Shown here in pieces: positions 55,982-64,000 of a stretch of 64,000 nucleotides of DNA. A model generated the notes under the pieces. That model was not told where the DNA came from, ran no database searches, and was given only the letters and a program-made list of their open reading frames with translations. The position numbers and the translations under genes are program-made. Within the stretch, counting starts at the first letter, position 1. Each line of letters opens with the position of its first letter. The DNA comes from Triangularia verruculosa (lineage: Eukaryota; Ascomycota; Sordariomycetes; Sordariales; Podosporaceae), in the NCBI GenBank assembly GCA_033296885.1, contig MU863909.1, positions 186,001 to 250,000 of the forward strand, in the 5' to 3' direction.

Positions 55982-56570
55982 ATGACTACAGCGAAGCTGT
56001 GGCTCGAAAACTGTGTTCAAGAACACTGTATAAGGTGTCAGCCGCACGAGAAGCCCAAGGTCTGGGTCCCTTCGCGGTTGCTGCAGGTTGCCTCAGAGAG
56101 TAGCAAGATATACCTGCGAGAGAAGAAGTTGGCCCTGTCGGGTATTATCGTCGATGATGATTGCTACGTTGCCCTTTGCCATTGTTGGGGTGCGGGAGGG
56201 ACGCCTTTCACGACAACTCGAAAGACCTTATCGGGCTGGACTGAGCAAGGCATTGAGATGTCCGAGCTACCTACTACGGAAATTCCGGGACGCAGTGATT
56301 GTTGTCGCGAGTTTGGGGATTCGATATCTCTGAATTGACAGCCTGTGTATTCTTTAAGATGATACTGACGGCTGGGCCAGAGAGGCAGCTCAGATGGCAG
56401 ATATCTACCGGTGCGTACATTTGGTCATCATCACAGCAAACTCACCCGGCGATACACTAGGGTTCCTCACCACGCGGGAACTTACCGATGTGGTGCGTCT
56501 GCCTCTGCCACAAATATCGTCGCCTTCACCAGTAGACACCACTGCCATAGACTGGCGGGAGATACTTTGA
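55982..56570 (+). pseudogene. HET-domain (heterokaryon incompatibility) pseudogene
   Basis: The first frame (ATG 55982) gives IIVDDDCYVALCHCWGAGG, then a TTTRKTLSGW segment and SELPTT, the HET-domain opening (usual form YVALSHCWG). A frameshift at about 56279-56282 moves the domain to another frame: FRDAVIVVASLGIRYL, stop, IDSLCIL, stop, DDTDGWAREAAQMADIYR. The stops TGA (56331-56333) and TAA (56355-56357) sit exactly where the family has Trp and Gln. Homology continues through ITANSPGDTLGFL to a stop at 56568-56570, after which no further homology is visible, so the C-terminal half is missing or unrecognisable. HET proteins trigger programmed cell death on fusion of incompatible strains in filamentous fungi. 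This copy cannot make a full domain. Confidence 0.85.
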
Positions 56571-57924
56571 CGTTCAAGGCACCAGTGTTGCTCGTTACCA
56601 AGATCAAGGCTAAGCAAGAGAGGGAACCTCCGCTGAAAGATTCGTTCAGGCTGGCGCCGAGTCTGTCCGAAGTCACGGATACGATGTATCAGTTACAGAC
56701 TGGAAAACGTGACTCTATCTAGATCGAAGGCGGACTAGATGTCGCATCTCCTGTTGACATTACCGAAAAGAGCGAGCTTGTGGCAATGCTTCTCATTCGT
56801 GTGCCACATGTGCTGGATCATGGCTTCGTTGACTATCGGTTTGGGTTGTTGTTAAGACGGTTAGACGATGGGTGTTAACAAGAAGGTTGGGTTTATAGAT
56901 GGGCCCATATTGAAAGAGACGGCCTTCCCGATCTTCAAAATCGTTGAGGTCGTCGGATATCCTAGACCATAGCAGGAGGTTGAGGATGTCGATACCTAAG
57001 AGAAAGACGGGCCAAGCGTCACAATCATCTCGCTCTCGATCCACTGAAGCTGGAGAGGCAGGTGACGATTTGTTGACATTTCAGATACCTATATATCACT
57101 CCAGGACGATGCCATTGTACTCAAGGTACCGTCAGTTGACATTCAATGGAAAAGAGTGGCGGCAGGATTTTCAGGGGTTCTGCTTTGCCCAAGCTGCCTC
57201 GTTTGCTCAGAGAGTCAACCCCTCTGCCATCATGATTGGGCACATGACTGTCTCGATCAGCGTCTTTCAACAACCAGTTGATTCCTGGATCAAGTTTCCA
57301 GGAAATGACCCTTTACACTATGCCCTGACAGCAAGGGAAAAAAAAACCCCGACTGGACTTGCATCGTCTACCTACCCTGCATTTCCCCGCGATTTTATTT
57401 TCTTGTTCGGCAGCTGCGTTGTGATTCGCGGGGAGTGACATCGCTCGCTCGATCCATTTACCCCTTGAGGCCAGCCCGCCGGCTTGGCGACTATCCCCGA
57501 CCAACGACGTCTTCAAGAGAGGATTCGCTGCAGGTAGGGTTGTTTTTCTTGGAGATCTTGTACTGAGGTGAGTGGTGGACGGGCAAGTAACGAGGTGTAG
57601 ATGAGGGCTGGGATGCTACCCTCCAATGAGATGGATAGGATCACATGTGGTTTTCTTTTGGTGTTGGGATGAGGGAGGTGGTGAGGAGCCGCGGTTGGAA
57701 GCATGTGCGTTAGGAGGAGGTGGGGGATTAGGTTACTGTCTGAGAAGCGATGATGCATCGGGGAGTCAGGCGAGAGGGGAGGAGGACGTAACTTATTCAC
57801 TGTGTAAGTGATATAAGGCGTGTATACCTTCCGGAAAAGTTGGCCGAAGAGAGAGCTCCACCAGGCTTGAACCTAGATCTCTCCTCGTCGTTTTGTTTCA
57901 AACTCCCTCTGCCATTGAGAAACC
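56571..57924. other. Intergenic, possible further debris of the HET gene
   Basis: Short frames on both strands (for example 56944-57438) with no recognised motif. It may include decayed 3' sequence of the HET gene and the promoter of the FAD oxidase. Confidence 0.4.
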
Positions 57925-59694
57925 ATGTTTCCTACCGGCCTAGGCGTGGGCCTGAGCAGCCTGCTGCTTTTCTCGGGCACCGCATCAGCACTGGTTTGGA
58001 ACACCTTCGACGGCGAAGGCTCGCCAGCATGTCACAACGTCTCCCGGGTTCACGACGCCACTTCTGTCGAGGACATGGCGTCTGTCGTCAAGAGTGCCAT
58101 TCAGTCCAAGTCGTTGGTCCGCGCCGCGGGAAAGGGCCACATGTGGTATGACACGCAGTGCAGCGACGACTCTACCATCATCGTTCGAACGGAGAACGTG
58201 GCCGGCATCTATGACTTCAACTTACCCGAGGGGGCGGCTCACGGGTCGGTTCTTGTCGATGCCGGTGTGACGTTCTTCCAGCTGGCGGAGTATCTCCACG
58301 ATAGGGGCGCCAGTGTTGGGTACACGCTCACAAACTGGAATATCAGCTTTGGAGGGAGTGTGGCGATGGGGGCGCATAGAAGCTCGATCAGGGAGGATTC
58401 GATGGTCGCGGCGGGTGTTTTGGCCATGGATATCATTGATGGGAAAGGTGAGATTAGGAGGGTGGAAAGAGATGAGAGCAACGATGACTGGTTGGCTGCT
58501 TCGACCAGCTTGGGGTTGTTGGGGATTATTGCGAGGATAAAGCTGAAGATTTATCCTGACAGCAAGGTCTACGCCAAACAAAATACGCAAGTTTCTTTCT
58601 TCCTCATCAAAGATGACATAAGGTACTGACGAGCGATACAGTTTTGATGAGAAGGAAGTCCTGGAAGGCGACATCTACGGTCTCATCGCCCCCTACGCAA
58701 CCGCCAACCTTTGGTGGTGGCCTTACAAGAGAAAGTTCCACCAGCGATACTATGATGTCGTCCCTGCCAACTTTACAGAACAGCAAGGTTTCCAAAACAC
58801 TTTTTCTGTCACCGATTTGGAAGCCTTTGCCGCAAAGAATCTGCTCAACAGCGGGAAGTACCTGCCCACATCCAACATGCTGATGGAAGAGATCTTCTTT
58901 GGGCAATGGGAGAAGCCGAACTTCAGGGAAAAGACAACGAACAAGCCCATTGGCAAGTGGCCGGTGTATGGCTGGAACTATGACGTGTTGATAGGGGGGC
59001 TGTATCCAGACCAGAAGGCGCAGTGGGACTACGGACTGAGGGCTTATACACTCGAGCTGGCTTTCCCGGTGACTATGGCGAATGCTGTGATGAAGAGGGC
59101 AAGGGGACTGTTTGATGAGGAGCTGAAGAGGGGGATTATCATGACGAGCACGTATAGGAGTGGGATTAACATCAAATGTAAGTCTTGTGGATTTGTGAAG
59201 AACGAGGGGTGCAACTAACTGTGAGAAAATAGTTGGAAGACATTACTTTGACTTCCTTGGGCAGCAGACCTACAACACCTCGGACGGAGTGGATTGGTCC
59301 AAGGGAACAATCATGTTTGACTTTCCTTCCTACCGGCCGAGTGTAGGCGATGAGAAGAGGTTCAACGAGCCCTTCTGTGAGTGATCTGACTGACGATCAA
59401 TGCTTCAGTGTGAGACTGACAAAGGAACAACAGACCACAAAGTCGCCAACGCGTTGATGGACGAATTTCCATGCAGACCTCATTGGACAAAGAACACCAG
59501 GGAAGTGTTTGCGAGGTCCAAGAAGCATTTGGATCCAGGAGTAAGTGCCGATAAACAATATCCGAGTGAGAACAACGACGATGGCTGACATCTTGTGGCA
59601 ACAGTACCTCGCTCGCTTCAAAGCTGTGAGGCAGAAGTTCGACCCCAATGGCATCTACAGGAACGTGATTGGGGAGATTCTGGGCATGTATTGA
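57925..59694 (+). CDS. Secreted FAD-linked oxidoreductase, sugar-1,4-lactone oxidase type
   Basis: Five exons: 57925-58586, 58642-59177, 59233-59376, 59434-59540, 59605-59694; 512 residues. A signal peptide covers about residues 1-23 (GLSSLLLFSGTASALV). The FAD-binding PCMH fold follows: LVRAAGKGHMWYDTQC, GSVLVDAGVTFFQLAEYLHD, TNWNISFGGSVAMGAHRSS, DWLAASTSLGLLGIIARIKL. The C-terminal half is the ALO-type substrate domain, with PHWTKNTREVF near the end (the His-Trp-x-Lys motif of gulono/arabinono-lactone oxidases) and FDPNGIYRNVIGEILG. Intron 1 needs a GC-AG donor (58587-58588) to keep frame; the other three are GT-AG, 55-64 nt. Secretion separates it from the mitochondrial D-arabinono-lactone oxidase; the substrate (a sugar or polyol lactone) is not predictable. 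The following gene is convergent. Confidence 0.9.
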
Positions 59695-60006
59695 GAGAAT
59701 ATCGCAGCAGCGTTTCGGAACAAGAAGCAAGCAGTACATAGGAGAGAGGCAGTATATAATCACGTCGACTGGTGCTTGTATTACCCATTGCCTCTTTAGC
59801 TCATTGCCTCTTTAGCTCAATACCTCATTACACCGTTACCCTTTTAGCTCATTACACCATTACCCCTTTTCACCATTTCACCATTTCCCCATTTCACCTT
59901 TAGCTCTTTACCCATTTTTATCTTTTTACTTTCCAAAAATGCTCAACAAGATGTTCGTTATCATAAGTCATATCAACTCGCCTGCCATTCAGCAGTCCAA
60001 GTCCTT
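59695..60006. other. Convergent 3' spacer
   Basis: 312 nt between the stop codons of the FAD oxidase (+) and DPH6 (-), mostly made of the degenerate repeat listed separately. Confidence 0.5.
59783..59930. repeat. Degenerate tandem repeat in the convergent spacer
   Basis: Repeated variants of CATTGCCTCTTTAGCT and CATTACACCATTACC, roughly 16-20 nt per unit, with two perfect adjacent copies at about 59787-59818. The plus strand is almost free of G. It could influence transcription termination of the facing genes. Confidence 0.7.
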
Positions 60007-62355
60007 TCATTCATCCCCAATGACCCCCTCCCAAATCCTCACTATACCAACTTTCCTCCCTTTCCCATCCCACAAGCTCCTACACGGCACCACCAACCCC
60101 CGTTCCTCCTCCCCAACCTGATATTTGCACCCACCATTGACATACGTAACAACAGGCACCAGCCCCCTCTCCTTCAGCCCCTTCACGATCAACTTCGCCG
60201 CGCCATCATCTTCTTCCCCAGATCTCTCGGCAACAATAGTCTGGACAAATCTGTCCTCCACCACCGCCTGCCATATGTTGTTTCCTCTTTGAATCATCTG
60301 CACGCCCCCCTCGGAAGCACCTCCAATTCCGAGATGACCCTGCCACTCGACACCGCTTCCCCTTGGCAGCTCCTCCACCTCGGCTACAAAAACCGGAGCA
60401 AGCTTGGTGGTAGACATGACCCCCCAATCCGGAAGCTGTGGGCCGGTTGAATTTTGCGCTTGTCCGCCGCCAGAGGCAAAGGATGTGTACTGGGAGTTGT
60501 ACTTCCTGTCCCAGATATCCGGTCCATCATCGTCCTCGTCCTCGTCTTCGTCATCATCGTTTTTGGGTTTACCATGGGCCAGTTCCCATACTTTGCCTGC
60601 TAGTCTCGCCTTGTCCGGCATGCCGTCTGGTGAGGAAGAAGCAGAGAAGAAGGCAACTCCAGAAGTAAAGAGTTGGACGCCGGTCTCGACGCCGACTCTG
60701 AAAAGGTGCTGGAGTGATAGTACCAGTTGCAAGTTGATGTCTTCTGGTGGTGGGAGGGCCATCGTTGCCGGGATCAGAGGGATCTGCCCAGCTATTCTCA
60801 CTGCTTTTACCGCAGACCCGGAGAACAGAGGCGTGGTGATGGCCTGAGAGTAAGGACCAATGTTGGCGGGGGCCCAGTAAGATCTGCTCTGCACATGCAG
60901 GCCATCTCTTTGGACATCGGGTGAGGTGGAGAGGGCGAGGGCGAGGGCGATGACGATGTTGATGCCCTCTGGCAAGAGGTTGCCGCAGGAGATGCAGACC
61001 CGGGATGGCGGGTTAGGAAAGGGAAATAATGAGCCGTAAATGGGGTTGATGGTGCCAAAGTCGGACATTTGGCGAAGAAGAATGGTCGTGGAGAGGGTAA
61101 CAGTTGAGGGGAGAGACTGCGAGCCAAGGTATGCCTCGATGAGGGCGGTGATGGAGGTTGTTTCGTCTTGGATGGAAGGGTGATCTGCAGACATAAAGAC
61201 CAAGTGCTGGACATTGGCGGGCTGGAGTCTGTCAAGATCGAGGGCGGGTGTGTCGTGGTTGCTGTCATCATTGAGGGAGAGATCCTGAGTCGACGGTTCT
61301 TCTGACGCAACTGGCAAAGCTTCAAGCACTTCCTCAAAATGCTTGTCCAGCAACCCTGGCACCCTGATTTTCCCATCATACAATTCCTCCTTGTCCTCCA
61401 GCTTGGCGTCCCGAAGGCTCAGCCAAGCCGTCCCGCCGCCTTCCCTCACCACTCTCCGTCCCTCCTCCTCAACCACAATCCTCTTCCTAAACAGCCTCCC
61501 GGGACCATTGACAACCAGCGTCTCAAACTCGCCCCCCTCCCCAATCACAGCGCCTCCATCCAATCCCTCCCCAAAGCTGAACTTCTTCATCCCCTTCTCC
61601 ACCTTATTCTTCCCCTTGGCAGAAGCAACATTCACCCACAAGTCCTCCTCACCCAACCCTCCACTCGCAACCTTGATAATCCTCGCCTCCAGCCCCGCCT
61701 GCTCCATATCAAGCAACAGCTGTCCATCATCACCAGTCGGACTCGGCAAAACAGGAAACTTCCACAGATACGCCAGCGGCGTCAAGCCCAGCCTCACAGC
61801 AACACTCTCCACCCTCGTCCGCTGATACGTGCTCAAAATAGCGCCCGCACAAACCGCGTTGGCCTCTGGATGTCTAGCCTTGATCCCCTTGAGCAGATAA
61901 AACATCGACTCCGTTTCATCATGCTTCCTCTCGGCCACTTCTTCCGGAGTGGAGACATAATGCGAATAGTCTTTCGACCGCTGAGTAGCACCAAAGGAGC
62001 TGATGGCCTTCCTGTAGAGAGGGATCCCAGTTGCTGCGGCATAAAGCGGGATGACGCTGTGGCCTACGGTTTGGTACATGTGGCTGTTCAGATCCTCTTC
62101 CTCTTCCTCTTCTTTCTCTTCAGGAACTTCTCCATTTCCGGGTGGGGCCGTTCCGTCCCCGACGGACGAGGTCGGACTAACCGCCCTCGACCCCGTTCCC
62201 GTCGGCGGGTAAAGGTTGGCCAAGGCCACCACCCGGTGTCCATTCTCCCGGCAGTGGAGGAGCGAGAAGAACGAGTCCTTGCCGCCGGAGATGAGGGCGA
62301 TTACGTTTAGGCTCTCGGCCTGTGGTTGGGTTGTTGCTGCTGCTGGTGCCATCAT
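60007..62355 (-). CDS. DPH6: Diphthine--ammonia ligase Dph6 with C-terminal RidA-like domains
   Basis: Single-exon minus-strand gene, 782 residues; ATG at 62355, a second in-frame ATG next to it. The enzyme performs the last step of diphthamide synthesis on translation elongation factor 2, ATP-dependent amidation of diphthine. The ATP-pyrophosphatase motif SGGKDS lies at residues 23-28 (LNVIALISGGKDSFFSLLHC), with NGHRVVALANLYP after it. Other family landmarks: MYQTVGHSVIPLYAAATGIPLYR, AGAILSTYQRTRVESVA, LTPLAYLWK and GEGGEFETLVVNGP. The C-terminal half holds two RidA/YjgF-type regions (around PANVQHLVFMSADHP and YWAPANIGPYSQAITTPLF), as in yeast Dph6. An acidic insert (EEKEEEEEEDL) interrupts the ligase domain near residue 80, and a DDDEDEDEDDD run lies in the second half. 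Confidence 0.94.
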   Translation of the reverse strand: MMAPAAATTQPQAESLNVIALISGGKDSFFSLLHCRENGHRVVALANLYPPTGTGSRAVSPTSSVGDGTAPPGNGEVPEEKEEEEEEDLNSHMYQTVGHSVIPLYAAATGIPLYRKAISSFGATQRSKDYSHYVSTPEEVAERKHDETESMFYLLKGIKARHPEANAVCAGAILSTYQRTRVESVAVRLGLTPLAYLWKFPVLPSPTGDDGQLLLDMEQAGLEARIIKVASGGLGEEDLWVNVASAKGKNKVEKGMKKFSFGEGLDGGAVIGEGGEFETLVVNGPGRLFRKRIVVEEEGRRVVREGGGTAWLSLRDAKLEDKEELYDGKIRVPGLLDKHFEEVLEALPVASEEPSTQDLSLNDDSNHDTPALDLDRLQPANVQHLVFMSADHPSIQDETTSITALIEAYLGSQSLPSTVTLSTTILLRQMSDFGTINPIYGSLFPFPNPPSRVCISCGNLLPEGINIVIALALALSTSPDVQRDGLHVQSRSYWAPANIGPYSQAITTPLFSGSAVKAVRIAGQIPLIPATMALPPPEDINLQLVLSLQHLFRVGVETGVQLFTSGVAFFSASSSPDGMPDKARLAGKVWELAHGKPKNDDDEDEDEDDDGPDIWDRKYNSQYTSFASGGGQAQNSTGPQLPDWGVMSTTKLAPVFVAEVEELPRGSGVEWQGHLGIGGASEGGVQMIQRGNNIWQAVVEDRFVQTIVAERSGEEDDGAAKLIVKGLKERGLVPVVTYVNGGCKYQVGEEERGLVVPCRSLWDGKGRKVGIVRIWEGVIGDE

Positions 62356-64000
62356 CGGGAAGTGACGGGTTTTCGTTATCGGGTCTATCGGGCTACCTAT
62401 CTTGAGGATAGTGTTGATGGTTGTGGATCGTTTCTATCAGTTGCTGCCAGACGGACTCTGACCGCCCCGATGAGACGAGAGGCGGCTCCAACAACTTCCC
62501 TCACAAAGAGTCGAGATCCGGTGTGTGGATACACTCATGGGCCCAAGACTAGGTAGGTACGTATCGTGGAACGACGTGATTCAACGAAGACGTGGTCCAC
62601 CATCCCCACAATTTTTGATAATGAAACTTGTGAAAACGGTATGGCATAAAAATAGTATGACGGACGGAAATCGCTATTGGCAGGGATAGCGCTGTTGTCT
62701 GTTTCAATTTGTGCCTGGGATGTAGGAACTTTCATAAAAGCTATTGTCTCCATCAAGGGGAGGTCAGAGCTCCCTCGAAGCTTGGAGATCGCACAATGCT
62801 GTGGTGGGGTTCCAGTCACGGTAACAACAGAAGCTTCTTCACCTTCTTTTTCATCTCCCACGACCGCGGTGTCGGTGTTGTTGTCAATGTCGGTACAATC
62901 ACTCTCATCACATCTTTAGCGAGTCAGTTTTTAGCTCCGTCACCGGCACATGGGAAATCGTTTGCGGGGATCTTTTTCCTGATGTCTCTTCCACCGCGCT
63001 TTGACTCTGTTCAAATCAATTTGAACGTGAACCCCATTCCGGGATCCACGGCTGCCCGCCGAGCTGTTCCTGGTGAGTACGGGCCCGGCCACTCGGGAGG
63101 TGGAGCCGAATACACTTTCATGGATGATGGGATATGGTGTCCCCTCTCCAGTGCAATTTCGGTGCGGTGGACACGGCCAATTCCAAAAGCACCATGCCGT
63201 CGTGTTGATTCAATGCCCGGCCCCGGCCCCGGCCCCCGGGTTGCATACACTATACTCCATTGCTCAGGGTGGTCTAGCCGGGCGAATGGGCATCAAGATG
63301 ATAGAAAAGAAAAAGGTGAAGAAGAGAGACATCGCGTCAGGCAGGTCATTATCGACACCACGGGACAATCTCGCCTTTCGATCGTCCCGTTGCATTTCGA
63401 CCGACCGGTAGCCCTTCACCGTCCTTTCGCTGTAACCCATGCTGTGAGAAACAAACCCTCAAGGGAGACATATTCCAGAAGATGAACGATCCACCACACC
63501 GGGAGGCAAAATGGCACGTTCCGTTCCATTACGGATACCCTCGCCCGTTTTCGGCAGCAGCGGTCGTCAATCGTTCGTCTCCCAAGTTCCACCGACTCTG
63601 TCTTCTTCTGTTTTCTTCACCGCCACGCCCCCAGTTCGGAGAGAACTTCAATACTACTCGTACCAGGAAAAAAGCAAAAGGTCCCCCGGAGGGAGCTATC
63701 CAATCCACTACAATGGACACCAGTATGGAGAAACCGTGGCCCTGTCCGGCCAAACCGATAGTAGAGAGAAGAACGCCGCTACCGCGATCTTCATCGTTAG
63801 TGTCCCTCGTACGGATAAGTGCGGGTGCGACAAAAAGAAAGCAAAAGAGATCTAATGTCTCGGGAAAATCTGCTGCAGACCATCACGACGGCCGACCAGG
63901 GCTCATCATGATAGCCTCGACGGGTCGATCGATCAAAAACTATTTCTCGCTGGCTCCGGCGCTTGACATTCACCAAATCCGCTTTCCCAGATTGCTTCTT
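62356..64000. other. Intergenic to window end, no gene recognised
   Basis: 1.6 kb upstream of DPH6. The frames at 62709-63485 and 63511-63855 show no conserved motif. The last 500 nt are balanced in composition; the start of another gene beyond the window cannot be judged. Confidence 0.4.

Noticed and set aside
56944..57438. Continuation of the HET pseudogene
   Set aside because: The frame is open for 164 codons but I see no HET-family C-terminal sequence and no alignment-like link to the upstream fragment.
57855..57885. tRNA-like T-arm on the minus strand (GGTTCAAGCC)
   Set aside because: The stem does not pair over five bases and no D-arm or acceptor stem is found nearby.
63511..63855. 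114-codon ATG frame near the window end
   Set aside because: No conserved motif, low-complexity Ser/Lys content and no leader-like upstream sequence; not supported as a gene.

Overview
The window is nuclear DNA from a filamentous ascomycete, most likely a Sordariomycete and probably Sordariales. The evidence is dense short introns (50-96 nt, GT-AG, with CTAAC-like branch points), long UTR-like spacers, typical Pezizomycotina families (fungal rhodopsin-fold membrane protein, UstYa/DUF3328, HET domain), and a mitochondrial-type arginine-specific carbamoyl-phosphate synthase. Gene models were built by hand by joining reading frames at splice signals that restore conserved protein sequence. The species is not determined.

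Layout. 0-4.2 kb: 3' two thirds of the spliceosomal helicase BRR2. 5.1-7.1 kb: a PWWP protein with a C-terminal TFIIS-N/LEDGF-IBD-like helical region. 8.1-10.5 kb: ORC3. 11.4-11.9 kb: small unknown protein. 12.5-16.2 kb: SEC66 and NPL4 as a divergent pair. 16.7-24.97 kb: accessory block with a rhodopsin-fold membrane protein, a secreted carboxylesterase, a short secreted peptide gene with dibasic sites, and a UstYa-like oxidase divergent from it. 25.1-30.4 kb: mitochondrial PPR-like protein, RCL1, and a DUF1746 (Dsc4-like) membrane protein. 31.9-36.8 kb: arginine-specific carbamoyl-phosphate synthase large subunit with one 1,235-nt intron. 37.6-38.6 kb: G-patch/DUF4187 protein. 41.1-45.7 kb: MFS monocarboxylate-type transporter divergent from a lysine 2,3-aminomutase homologue with a mitochondrial-like leader. 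49.1-52.3 kb: large disordered unknown protein with a 1,227-nt intron. 52.3-57.9 kb: gene-poor, with microsatellites, a fold-back inverted repeat and a decayed HET-domain gene. 57.9-62.4 kb: secreted FAD oxidase and DPH6, convergent. 62.4-64 kb: nothing recognisable.

Most genes are unlinked housekeeping functions: splicing, replication origin recognition, ER translocation/ERAD, ribosome biogenesis, arginine synthesis and diphthamide formation. Leads of biological interest are the UstYa-like gene opposite a peptide gene with a Kex2-like layout, the fungal lysine 2,3-aminomutase next to a transporter, the two roughly 1.23-kb introns in a genome of 60-nt introns, the fold-back repeat at 53.6-54.0 kb, and the HET pseudogene. 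I found no tRNA, rRNA, CRISPR array or intact transposon by eye.
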